64,000 nucleotides of DNA. Source: SZUA-35 sp965530755 (GTDB taxonomy: Bacteria; Actinomycetota; Acidimicrobiia; Acidimicrobiales; SZUA-35). The stretch lies in NCBI GenBank assembly GCA_965530755.1, contig CBESNA010000008.1, forward strand, positions 1 to 64,000, given 5' to 3'. A model generated the notes under the pieces. It was not told where the DNA came from and did not search any database. It saw only the letters and a list, made by a program, of their open reading frames with translations. Position numbers and translations under genes: made by a program. This document shows positions 8,146 through 16,518 of the stretch, piece after piece (the first letter of the stretch is position 1; each line of letters opens with the position of its first letter).

Positions 8146-9095
8146 CGCCCACCTGCCAGAGCTGCGAGGCGGTGGCGACGGGCCCCGATGAAGCGAACGA
8201 GGTCATCGAGCCACTCGGCATCGGTGTGGAGCACCAGGTGATCGACCCGGCTCGCCCGGAACGTTTCGGTCAGTTCGATACGGCGAGCCTCTGCTGCGGC
8301 CGCGTACGCATCGCGGACCCGCTTCTTCTGCGTGGCGATCTCGACGACCTCGCCGGTCGCGGGGTCGGTGATCGGCAGAGGTCCGACGTTCGGCAATGCC
8401 AGCTCGAGGGGATCGATCACCTCGACGGCGAGCACATCGTGTTTGGTGGCGAGCTGCCGAAGAGGTTGCTGCCACCCGTCGGTCACGCGGAAGTCGGAGA
8501 CCACCACGACAAGGCCACGCCGTTTGGCCACTGAGCCGAGTTGAGCCAGTGCTGCGCCGAGATCGGTGACACCGGCCCCGTCACCTCGTGGCGTCGTGGC
8601 GATCGTGTGCAGGATGTGGAGCAGGTGTTTCCGGGATCCCTTGGCCGGCAGGATCGTCGGTTCCCCCCGCCCCGCGAGCAAGGCCCCGATCCGGTTGCCG
8701 TCGCGGTTGGTCAGAAACCCTGTCGCTGCAGCCGCGGCGAGGACGAGTTCACGCTTCTCGTGGCGGGCGGAGCCGAAATCGAGACGGGGCGACCGATCGA
8801 CCACGAGCCAAGTCTCGAGTTCGCGTTCGGCGATCGTCTGTCGTATGTAGGCCTCGCTGAGCCGTGCGGTGACGTTCCAGTCGATGCGGCGGACGTCGTC
8901 CCCAGGTGCGTACCGGCGAGTCTCCCCGAGCTCGGAGCCGTGGCCGGGTACGAGTCCGCGGTGGTCACCGTGCAGAAGACCATCGAGACGACGGGTCACG
9001 TCGAGCTCGAGCCGGCGAAGCACCTCGCGGGTGCGGCCCGACACGAGATCATCCTGCTCGCTCCCGCCGGCCATAGCGATGTTCTTGGTGGTCAC
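8142..9095 (-). CDS. DUF58-domain protein, first MoxR locus
   Basis: This 317-residue soluble protein carries the DUF58 signature YAPGDDVRRIDWNVTAR and a VWA-like fold downstream (LETWLVVDRSPRLDFG). DUF58 proteins are regular partners of MoxR AAA+ ATPases. It overlaps both neighbours by four bases (MoxR upstream, VWA downstream), so the three products are probably made in fixed proportion. A second, diverged DUF58 protein is encoded at 22885-23751. Function in this organism is unknown. Confidence 0.85.
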   Translation of the reverse strand: MTTKNIAMAGGSEQDDLVSGRTREVLRRLELDVTRRLDGLLHGDHRGLVPGHGSELGETRRYAPGDDVRRIDWNVTARLSEAYIRQTIAERELETWLVVDRSPRLDFGSARHEKRELVLAAAAATGFLTNRDGNRIGALLAGRGEPTILPAKGSRKHLLHILHTIATTPRGDGAGVTDLGAALAQLGSVAKRRGLVVVVSDFRVTDGWQQPLRQLATKHDVLAVEVIDPLELALPNVGPLPITDPATGEVVEIATQKKRVRDAYAAAAEARRIELTETFRASRVDHLVLHTDAEWLDDLVRFIGARRHRLAALAGGR

Positions 9096-10366
9096 GACGT
9101 GGAGCGATCCGAGTCGTCGGGAGACGGCAGGATCTCGGTGATGTCATGTGCGGCCTCTGTGCCCGCGGTCCGGCGCGGTGGGGGCGGTGGAGCCATCACC
9201 GCAGCGGCCGGCCCCGGCATCGCAGTTGCCACCGGAGCGGGCTGGTGGGCCGGGGCCGGGGCGGCGGTCGGCTGACGAACGGCGCCACGTGAGGGGTCGT
9301 GCGGGAGCGGGCTGATCGAGGCCGCGGGAACCACGCTCAGGACGCGATTGATGACGTCGTCTGCGGTCAGGTCCTTCGCCAGCGCTTCGTAGCTCAACAT
9401 CAGTCGATGACGGAACACGTCACGGGTGACGTCGAAGACGTCCTGGGGTACGACATACGAGCGGCCACGGAGGATGGCCAGCGCCCGCCCTGCGGCGACG
9501 AGACCGAGGGTGGCTCGAGGGCTGACGCCGAACTCGATGTATGGGGCGATCTCCGGAAGACCGCGCAGCGCAGGTTCACGGGTTGCCATCACGAGGTCGA
9601 CGGCGTAGTTCGCCACAGCGGCATCCACGTAGACCCGATCGGTCGCGTCCTGGAGTCGTTCCAGTTCCTCGAGGGTGATCGCCTGGTTCGGTGTGATGTT
9701 GCCGGCTCCGGCACGTCTGACGATCTCGAGTTCCTCGGCGGGGGAGGGGTAGCCGACGGTGACCTTCATGAGGAACCGGTCACGCTGAGCCTCGGGCAAG
9801 GTGTAGACGCCCTCGCTCTCGATGGGGTTCTGGGTGGCGAGCACGAGGAATGGGGACGGAAGCGCCCGGGTCTCGCCGCCGATCGACACCTGCCGTTCAG
9901 CCATGACTTCGAGCAGCGCCGACTGCACCTTGGCGGGGGCTCGGTTGATCTCGTCGGTCAGTACGAGGTTGGCGAACACCGGACCCCACTCGATGTCGAA
10001 ACGCTCATCAGAGGCCCGCCAGATTCGAGTGCCGATCAGGTCGGACGGAAGCAGGTCGGGAGTGAACTGGAGTCGGACGAAGCTGCCGCCGACAGCGGTG
10101 GCCAATGTCGACACGGCAAGCGTCTTTGCCAGTCCGGGGAGACCTTCGAGCAGGATGTGGCCGCGGGCCAACAGTGCGACCAGCAGCCGCTCGACCATGT
10201 GGTCCTGGCCGACGATGACTTTCTTCACCTCGAACAGGGTTTGCTCGAGACGGGCGGCTGCCTCGGCAACATCGATCGGAGCTGGCGCATGATCGGTGGC
10301 CGTCACCACGGAGTCGAACGACCGAAGTCCGTCGTCACCGTTGGTGCTTGAATTGTCGGTCGTCAT
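9092..10366 (-). CDS. MoxR-family AAA+ ATPase, first locus
   Basis: The 424-residue AAA+ ATPase has the P-loop GLPGLAKT, the Walker B segment LVLTDEINRAPAKVQ and sensor 1 LATQNP. MoxR proteins act as chaperones with VWA-domain partners. The ATG at 10366 (MTTDNSSTNGDDG) has GGAG six bases upstream and is preferred over the longer open frame, which would run into the divergent regulator promoter. The C-terminus, about 80 residues, is a Pro/Ala-rich tail beyond the usual MoxR length of about 330. It is the first gene of the operon with DUF58 and VWA, divergent from a two-component system 121 bp away, which may regulate it. Confidence 0.88.
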   Translation of the reverse strand: MTTDNSSTNGDDGLRSFDSVVTATDHAPAPIDVAEAAARLEQTLFEVKKVIVGQDHMVERLLVALLARGHILLEGLPGLAKTLAVSTLATAVGGSFVRLQFTPDLLPSDLIGTRIWRASDERFDIEWGPVFANLVLTDEINRAPAKVQSALLEVMAERQVSIGGETRALPSPFLVLATQNPIESEGVYTLPEAQRDRFLMKVTVGYPSPAEELEIVRRAGAGNITPNQAITLEELERLQDATDRVYVDAAVANYAVDLVMATREPALRGLPEIAPYIEFGVSPRATLGLVAAGRALAILRGRSYVVPQDVFDVTRDVFRHRLMLSYEALAKDLTADDVINRVLSVVPAASISPLPHDPSRGAVRQPTAAPAPAHQPAPVATAMPGPAAAVMAPPPPPRRTAGTEAAHDITEILPSPDDSDRSTS

Positions 10367-10487
10367 TCCTGGCTCCGGTACTTGGGGTGGTACAGCAGTC
10401 TGCTCCGATCGGCAGATCGAACCACCAGTCAACCTGCCGCAGTCGAAAGAGGGGCGAAAGCCGGCGGCGATCAGGTTGACTGCAGAG

Positions 10488-11174
10488 GTGCGAATTCTCG
10501 TAGTCGATGACGAAACCGACCTGGCCAACGCCATTGCCGCCTACTTGCGTCGGGAGGGCTATGCGGTGGACGTTGCCGTCGATGGCGAAGGGGCGCTCGA
10601 TCGTTTGATGATCAATCCGTACGACTTGGTGACACTCGATCTGACATTGCCGGACATCGACGGGCGTGAGATCTGTCGACTCATCCGCAGCGACCCGCGG
10701 TTCGATCCGGCGACTCGCATCTTGATGGTGACGGCACGCGATGCCGTCGAGGAGCGGGTTGCCGGACTCGACGACGGCGCAGACGACTACCTGGTGAAGC
10801 CGTTCGCTTTACCGGAGCTTTCCGCCAGGGTTCGTACGTTGCTACGGCGGGACACGTCTGGCAACGACGCCGTTCTCGCCGTTGGCCGCCTCACGCTCGA
10901 CACCGCACGACACGTGGTTGCGTGGGACGGCAGCGAGATCTCGTTGACGACCAAGGAGTTCGCTCTCTTGCGCTACTTCATGCAGCACCCGGGCGATGTG
11001 CTCAGCCAAGAGCGTCTGCTCGAACATGTCTGGGACGAGGCGATGGATCCGTTCACGAACACGGTTCGTGTCACGGTCGGAACCCTCCGCCGCAAGCTCA
11101 CCAACGCATCGGAGATCCAGCACATCGAGACCGTGATCGGCGCCGGCTACCGACTCCTCGACGGAACCGACTGA
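10488..11174 (+). CDS. OmpR-family response regulator (MprA-like)
   Basis: The 228-residue protein has a receiver domain (ILVVDDETDLANAIAAYL, phosphoacceptor Asp in LVTLDLTLPDIDG, conserved Lys in LVKPFALPEL) and a C-terminal winged-helix DNA-binding domain (TTKEFALLRYFMQHPGDVLS to VIGAGYRLL). The GTG at 10488 gives the standard N-terminus; a TTG at 10476 is possible. It is followed by a histidine kinase and an HtrA protease, the same order as mprA-mprB-pepD in mycobacteria, so a role in envelope stress control is likely by analogy. The divergent MoxR operon is a possible target. Confidence 0.9.
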   Translation: MRILVVDDETDLANAIAAYLRREGYAVDVAVDGEGALDRLMINPYDLVTLDLTLPDIDGREICRLIRSDPRFDPATRILMVTARDAVEERVAGLDDGADDYLVKPFALPELSARVRTLLRRDTSGNDAVLAVGRLTLDTARHVVAWDGSEISLTTKEFALLRYFMQHPGDVLSQERLLEHVWDEAMDPFTNTVRVTVGTLRRKLTNASEIQHIETVIGAGYRLLDGTD

Positions 11175-11201
11175 CGTGTCACCGGACGGCGAGTCGATGC
11201 G

Positions 11202-12404
11202 ATGAGGATGCCGAAGGTCTTCGAGACAATCCGGTTTCGCCTGTCGCTGACAATCGCGCTCGTCGTGTTCGCCGTCGGAAGTGTCCTGATCGGCGGAAGT
11301 TACATCTGGCAGGTCAACCGCCTCGAACAGCCTGTGCTCAATCTTAGCGAACTGGTGGTGGAAGACCCCAACACCGGTGAGCTGATAAAGACGGATCTCC
11401 AGGTGTTCACCCGCTCCGACCTGAATCGCCTGGCGCTCGAACAGCTCGAAGTGGCGGCGGAACGCGAGGCGTTGGAGGTGCTGCGACGGACCTCCTTCGT
11501 TGCGCTGGCACTGCTTTTCTTCTCCAGCTTCGGCGCTGGTTATCTCCTTTCGGGCTGGGCGTTGGGCCCGGTCGGGCGGATCACTCGTGTGGCCAGGGAC
11601 ATCAGCGGCACCGACCTCAGTCGCCGTATCGAGATGCAGGGGCCAGAGGACGAGCTGAAGCAGATGGCCGACACCTTCGACGGCATGCTCGACCGCCTCC
11701 AGGAATCGTTCGAGGAGCAACGCCGCTTCGTCCACGAAGCCTCACATGAGCTGCGGAACCCATTGGCCGTCGCTCAGACCAACCTCGAGCTGGCTTTGAT
11801 GTCCGAGGACCGTGACGAGTTGGCAGATGCCGCCCGGATCGCCCTTCGCTCCACCAATCGGATGAGCACACTCGTCGAGGGCCTGTTGGAGCAGGCTCGG
11901 ACGGGGATCCCCGAGCTCCATCGTGAGGCGATCGACCTCGGCGTCCTGGCAAGCGAGATCGCCGCGGAGTTCTCGGCCGTCGCAGCGAGACGGAATCTCG
12001 CCATCGAGGCAGCGTCCATCGCCATCGAGGACCTCGTGGTCAACGGCGACGGTCCTGCGATCCGACGGGCGATCTCGAACCTCGTTTCCAACGCCGTGCG
12101 CCTCGCACCAGAGGGATCGGTGATCCGCCTCGTTGTCAGCCGTGCCGGTGATGTGGTGGCGGTCGACGTGATCGATGAGGGCCCCGGCATCGATCCGACC
12201 AACCACGAGGCGATCTTCCAGCGTTTCTGGCGGGGCCAGGATGTCGGCGCCGGTTCGGGACTGGGGTTGAGCATCGTGCGTCGGGTGGCCGAGCGTCACG
12301 GCGGCACAGTGACGGTCAACTCCGCGTTGGGATCGGGATCGACCTTCACCTTGAGGCTTCCGACGCCGATACCTGTTCGGACGACGACGTCGTCGATTTC
12401 GTGA
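11202..12404 (+). CDS. Sensor histidine kinase (MprB-like)
   Basis: The 400-residue kinase has two membrane helices (about residues 14-36 and 98-120) enclosing a short extracytoplasmic sensor of about 60 residues, a HAMP domain, the phosphorylation motif EASHELRNPLA, and an ATPase domain with NLVSNAVRLAPEG, DVIDEGPGID, IFQRFWRG and GSGLGLSIVRR. It starts 27 bp after the response regulator and is its partner. The sensor domain is smaller than that of mycobacterial MprB, so the signal may differ. Cell-envelope stress is an inference from the linked HtrA gene. Confidence 0.9.
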   Translation: MRMPKVFETIRFRLSLTIALVVFAVGSVLIGGSYIWQVNRLEQPVLNLSELVVEDPNTGELIKTDLQVFTRSDLNRLALEQLEVAAEREALEVLRRTSFVALALLFFSSFGAGYLLSGWALGPVGRITRVARDISGTDLSRRIEMQGPEDELKQMADTFDGMLDRLQESFEEQRRFVHEASHELRNPLAVAQTNLELALMSEDRDELADAARIALRSTNRMSTLVEGLLEQARTGIPELHREAIDLGVLASEIAAEFSAVAARRNLAIEAASIAIEDLVVNGDGPAIRRAISNLVSNAVRLAPEGSVIRLVVSRAGDVVAVDVIDEGPGIDPTNHEAIFQRFWRGQDVGAGSGLGLSIVRRVAERHGGTVTVNSALGSGSTFTLRLPTPIPVRTTTSSIS

Positions 12405-12462
12405 TGCATCGGTGCGTGATCGTGTGGCCTACGGTGAGCCAAGTACTCGTGAGGACGGCAAC

Positions 12463-13812
12463 GTGAGTGACAACTCGTGGAACGTGGGACAAGCGCCGCA
12501 GGCTCCGCCCAGCGGTGTCGCCGGCCGTCCGACGCCCGTTTCCCGTCCGGCCGTCGGACCGAACTCTCCACCGCCTCGACGAATCGTCGGCGACGCGAAC
12601 TGGTCGGATCGCGCGGGCGGTGCGCCGTCGTCCGCAGGCCCACCCGCCCAGCCTCAGCCACCCCAGGTCGTCACGCAGCAGATGTTCCTCCCGCCCGTGG
12701 CTCCTCCTGGCAGCGCAGCGGCGGTCGCCGCAGCGCAGGCGGACGCCGAGGTGGAACCCGAGGCTCATGCCCGTTGGGGTTGGCGGGCCTTCGTCGCCTT
12801 CGTCGGCGGCGGCATCATCGCCGCATCGGGTTTCGCCGCCGCCCAAGAGTTCGGCGGTGACGATCCGGTCACCGCAGCCCCGGCCACCACGATCGCTCCG
12901 GCCAGCAATACGGCGCCTCCGGTGGTCGTGACGCCGCCGGACATCGACGCTTCTGAGCCTGTCGCGTTCGTGGCGCAGATCCTCGGTCCCTCCATCGTCC
13001 AGGTCGAGATCCCGAACATCGGCCTGGGATCGGGTGTCGTGTTCGCCGACGGTCTCGTCATGACCAACCACCACGTGATCGATGGATCGATCAACGTCGA
13101 GGTCCGCACTGCCGATGGGCGCGTGCTGCCCGGTGAGGTCCTCGGTTCCGATGCCCGCACGGACATCGCCGTGGTGTCCGTCGGCCCCGGCAGCGGCCTT
13201 CCGATCGCCGAGCTCGCCGTCGGTGTCGAGCTCCAGGTCGGTCAGATCACCGTTGCGATCGGCTCGCCGTTCCAGCTCCAACAGACGGTCACCTCCGGCA
13301 TCATCTCCTCGCTCGATCGCCCCATCTTCAACGGCGTCGGCTACAACCCGATGATCCAGACCGATGCCGCCATCAACCAGGGCAACTCGGGCGGCGCGCT
13401 GGCCGACCGAAACGGGAGGGTCATCGGCATCAACACCGCCATCCAGACCGACGGTCTGAGCACCGGCAACGTCGGTGTCGGCTTCGCAGTACCGATCGAC
13501 ACCGCCAAGGGGATCGCCGACCTCATTCTCGCCGGCGAAGCGATCGAGCCGGGATTCCTCGGGGTCTCCGGTGGCCCGACGGTAGACGGTTCCTCCGGCG
13601 TCCTGGTCGACGACGTGACGGCTGGATCGTCGGCCGACCTGGCCGGGATCCTGAACGGCGATCGCATCGTGTCCATCGACGGCGCACCGGTCACCGTCAT
13701 CACGGAGCTCGCAGGTCTCGTGCAGACCAAGTTCCCCGGCGACGCCGTTGCCATCGAGCTGTTCCGCGATGGCGAGAAGCTGACGATCACGGCCGTCCTC
13801 GGCCAGCGCTGA
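12463..13812 (+). CDS. HtrA/PepD-type serine protease with PDZ domain
   Basis: This membrane-anchored quality-control protease has a Pro-rich cytoplasmic N-terminus (about 100 residues), one membrane helix near 106-126 (WRAFVAFVGGGIIAASGF), a trypsin-like domain and a C-terminal PDZ domain (GSSADLAGILNGDRIVSIDG). The catalytic triad is visible as VMTNHHVID, RTDIAVVSV and NQGNSGGAL. The start at GTG 12463 has GAGG upstream; a GTG at 12412 is an in-frame alternative. A TACGGT hexamer at 12430-12435 may be a separate promoter. It follows a response regulator and kinase, like pepD after mprAB. Confidence 0.92.
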   Translation: MSDNSWNVGQAPQAPPSGVAGRPTPVSRPAVGPNSPPPRRIVGDANWSDRAGGAPSSAGPPAQPQPPQVVTQQMFLPPVAPPGSAAAVAAAQADAEVEPEAHARWGWRAFVAFVGGGIIAASGFAAAQEFGGDDPVTAAPATTIAPASNTAPPVVVTPPDIDASEPVAFVAQILGPSIVQVEIPNIGLGSGVVFADGLVMTNHHVIDGSINVEVRTADGRVLPGEVLGSDARTDIAVVSVGPGSGLPIAELAVGVELQVGQITVAIGSPFQLQQTVTSGIISSLDRPIFNGVGYNPMIQTDAAINQGNSGGALADRNGRVIGINTAIQTDGLSTGNVGVGFAVPIDTAKGIADLILAGEAIEPGFLGVSGGPTVDGSSGVLVDDVTAGSSADLAGILNGDRIVSIDGAPVTVITELAGLVQTKFPGDAVAIELFRDGEKLTITAVLGQR

Positions 13813-13817
13813 ACCGT

Positions 13818-13823
13818 TAGCCT
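13818..13823 (+). promoter_or_regulatory. -10-like TAGCCT before ftsY
   Basis: TAGCCT lies 10 nt before the ftsY ATG and no ribosome binding site is visible between them. The spacing would place the transcription start within a few bases of the ATG, as in leaderless mRNAs. Confidence 0.4.
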
Positions 13824-13833
13824 GACCGGCGTT

Positions 13834-14949
13834 ATGAATCCGATTCTGATCGTCGTACTCGTCGCGCTCGCCGTTGTTGCTCTCGGCGCTGTCGCCTATG
13901 TGAGCTTCCGGGGTCGAGGAACCACCGAGCTCGGTCCTCGTGGCGATGTCGGACTCGTCGCATCGGACGCTTCGGTCGACGTACTCGACCGCCCGACAGT
14001 CGCCGTCGACGAAGCGCCCGGCGATCTCGTCGTCGAGGAAGCGCCGGCGGTCAAGCCGAGGATCTTCGACAGGCTCACCAAGTCACGTAAGGCCTTCACC
14101 GGATTCCTCGGCGGTCTCGTGGGACTCGGCGCGCTCGACGACGAGGCGTGGGAAGACCTCGAAGAGGCGCTGATCCGGGCCGACATCGGCGTCTTGACCA
14201 CCATGAAGCTGCTCGACGGTGTGAAGGAGACGGCGAAGGAGCAAGAGGTCGACGGCGGTGAAGCCATCCTCGGGCTGCTGAAGGAGCGTATGCGTTCCGA
14301 GATTTCCGGCAAGGATCGTTCGCTCACGATCGACGAGGGCAAGACCAACGTCTGGTTGTTCGTCGGCGTGAACGGTGTCGGCAAGACCACGACGATCGGC
14401 AAGCTCGGCAAACGGCTCAAGGGCGAAGGCAACACGGTGCTGATGGCCGCAGGAGACACGTTCCGGGCCGCAGCAGCAGAACAGCTCACGATGTGGGCCG
14501 AGCGCAGCAACATCGACATCGTCCGCGGGATCGAGGGCGGAGATCCGTCCAGCGTGATCTTCGATGGCGTCCAAGCTGCCGAGGCTCGGGGCTGCAATGT
14601 GGTGCTGGCCGACACGGCCGGTCGTCTGCAGAACAAGACCAACCTCATGGACGAGTTGTCGAAGGTGCGCCGTGTCGCGGCGAAGGAGCCAGGTCACGTC
14701 AGCGAGGTGCTCCTCGTGATCGATGCCACGACCGGGCAGAACGGCTTGCAGCAGGCAAAGGTCTTCGCCGAAGCAGTCGACGTCACCGGTGTGGTGCTCA
14801 CCAAGCTCGACGGATCGGCCAAGGGTGGCATCGTGTTCGCGATCGAGAGCGAGCTCGGCCTTCCGGTGAAGCTCGTCGGACTCGGGGAAGGCGTCGACGA
14901 TCTGATCGACTTCGACGCAGACGAGTTCGTCGACGCACTCTTTGACTGA
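13834..14949 (+). CDS. ftsY: Signal recognition particle receptor FtsY
   Basis: FtsY is the membrane-bound GTPase that docks SRP-ribosome complexes at the Sec translocon. The 371-residue protein begins with a membrane helix (residues 3-26, ILIVVLVALAVVALGAVAYV), as is common in Actinomycetota, followed by a short acidic linker, the N domain and the G domain with GVNGVGKTTT (about 178), DTAGRLQNK and TKLDGSAKGG. Its partner Ffh is encoded 15.6 kb downstream. The gene stands alone between the HtrA gene and a convergent NamZ gene. The start ATG at 13834 lacks a ribosome binding site. Confidence 0.97.
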   Translation: MNPILIVVLVALAVVALGAVAYVSFRGRGTTELGPRGDVGLVASDASVDVLDRPTVAVDEAPGDLVVEEAPAVKPRIFDRLTKSRKAFTGFLGGLVGLGALDDEAWEDLEEALIRADIGVLTTMKLLDGVKETAKEQEVDGGEAILGLLKERMRSEISGKDRSLTIDEGKTNVWLFVGVNGVGKTTTIGKLGKRLKGEGNTVLMAAGDTFRAAAAEQLTMWAERSNIDIVRGIEGGDPSSVIFDGVQAAEARGCNVVLADTAGRLQNKTNLMDELSKVRRVAAKEPGHVSEVLLVIDATTGQNGLQQAKVFAEAVDVTGVVLTKLDGSAKGGIVFAIESELGLPVKLVGLGEGVDDLIDFDADEFVDALFD

Positions 14950-14994
14950 GATAGCGCTCGACTGAGAGCGCGCTCGACTGAGGCCCGCGCTGAC

Positions 14995-16398
14995 TCAGTA
15001 GAGCTGGTAGGCGAAGCTGCGAGCCCCGAACTCTGCTGCGACGTCTGTCCAGTCTCCGGTGATCTCGTCGACCGGGACACCGCCCTGAATCGCAGCACGC
15101 ACGTCACGGGTGCCGGCGAGCAGGTCGAACACCGCGCCCCGGTCGATGACCACCTGGTCTGGAGATGCCCTGCGTACGGCGTCGAGCATGTGGAGTCCCG
15201 TCGCCGACGGTTCGAACGACCCGGTGTCGGTGATCACCAGCGCTACGCCGGGGATGCGTTCACCCTCGAAACGCGGATCGACCGCGACGTCGACGATGTC
15301 GGTCGGGGCCAGCTCGACCACGTCGAACTCGACCCCAGGGAGACCTCGGGCCGACAAGTCGGCCACGACGGCCTCGGCGTCCAGCCACGGCGCGCCGATC
15401 GCACGGAAGGCGAGGTCGGTGCCGGCTCCGTAGCTCATGGTCGTCGCCTCGAACCACACGATCGCCGGATAGGAGGCCGCCGCCACGGGAGTCTGGAGGC
15501 CAGGGCTCGGCGCAATCCAGTCGAGAGCCGTCGTCGACCAGTCGCCTCCAGTCCACCCGGCCATCTCGATCACCGTGAGCTCGAGATCGGCGAGATCGGG
15601 CAGCCAGGCCTCGCCGACGATCATGCGGGCAAGCTCGCCGCTGGTGAGTCCATGGAGCGACGGTGTCGGATACTGGCTGATGAACGAACGCTGCGCATCG
15701 GTGCGGAGATCACCTTCGACGCCACGACCGAGCGGATTGGGCCGGTCGAGCACGATGAAGGTGACATCGGCGGCCGCTGCGGACTGCATGGCCAGGCCCA
15801 TCGTCGCGGTGAAGGTGTAGTACCGAGTGCCGACATCCTGGAGATCGAAGACGATCGTGTCGATGCCGTCGAGCATCTCTGAGGTCGGCTGACGAGTGGT
15901 TCCGTAGAGGCTCCGGATCGGGACGCCCGTCGTTTCGTCGACGCCGTCGCCAATCGGCTCGCCCGCGCCGGCTGTGCCCCGCACCCCGTGCTCGGCGGCG
16001 AGGATGCGCACGAGATCGACGTTCGGTGCCTCCGCGAGCCAGTCGATGAGGTGGCGCCCGTCGACCATGGACACCTGGTTTGTGATCAGGGCGACACGCT
16101 GACCATCGAGATCGGCGAAGTCACTGCGAACGAGTCGCTCGACGCCGAGCTCGACGGGCGACACGCTCGTGTCAGACGCAGCGGTGGTGGCAGCAGAGGT
16201 GGTCGGGGCGGTGATCGGGGCAGTGGTGGTCGGCGGTGCGGTGGTCGACACGGCCGACGAGTCCGAAGTCGTCGCGACCTGCTGGTCGTTCGTCGCATCG
16301 TCGACGGTGTCCGAGCCGCACGCGGCAGTCGCCAGCCACACCGCCAGCGCCGGCGCGAGCCATCGGGACAGCGACGGGTGCCGCCGGGTGCAGGTCAT
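14995..16398 (-). CDS. NamZ-type exo-beta-N-acetylmuramidase lipoprotein (DUF1343)
   Basis: DUF1343 proteins include NamZ, an exo-muramidase that removes terminal MurNAc from peptidoglycan fragments. This 467-residue protein has a signal peptide ending WLATAAC27, probably lipidated at Cys27, a Thr/Ala/Ser-rich linker (about 30-75) typical of surface lipoproteins, then the domain with ILAAEHGVRG, FDLQDVGTRYYTF and LDRPNPLG. The frame is open 105 codons upstream, but the ATG at 16398 gives the signal peptide. It is divergent from ccmF and convergent with ftsY; the 45-bp gap to ftsY contains a repeated GCGCTCGACTGA. A role in wall turnover or muropeptide recycling is likely. Confidence 0.85.
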   Translation of the reverse strand: MTCTRRHPSLSRWLAPALAVWLATAACGSDTVDDATNDQQVATTSDSSAVSTTAPPTTTAPITAPTTSAATTAASDTSVSPVELGVERLVRSDFADLDGQRVALITNQVSMVDGRHLIDWLAEAPNVDLVRILAAEHGVRGTAGAGEPIGDGVDETTGVPIRSLYGTTRQPTSEMLDGIDTIVFDLQDVGTRYYTFTATMGLAMQSAAAADVTFIVLDRPNPLGRGVEGDLRTDAQRSFISQYPTPSLHGLTSGELARMIVGEAWLPDLADLELTVIEMAGWTGGDWSTTALDWIAPSPGLQTPVAAASYPAIVWFEATTMSYGAGTDLAFRAIGAPWLDAEAVVADLSARGLPGVEFDVVELAPTDIVDVAVDPRFEGERIPGVALVITDTGSFEPSATGLHMLDAVRRASPDQVVIDRGAVFDLLAGTRDVRAAIQGGVPVDEITGDWTDVAAEFGARSFAYQLY

Positions 16399-16405
16399 CG
16401 ATCGG

Positions 16406-16411
16406 ACGGTA
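16406..16411 (-). promoter_or_regulatory. -10-like TACCGT before the NamZ gene
   Basis: On the minus strand TACCGT lies seven bases before the ATG at 16398, with no ribosome binding site between. This fits a leaderless transcript. Confidence 0.4.
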
Positions 16412-16518
16412 CTGCCCGACCGAGTGGAACTCCCGACGCACGGGCCGTCCGCAGCGGTTTCGGTTCGATCGGGCGCCGGTGACGTGGACGTGTCCCCGAT
16501 AGCAGCAAGGATGGGGCG

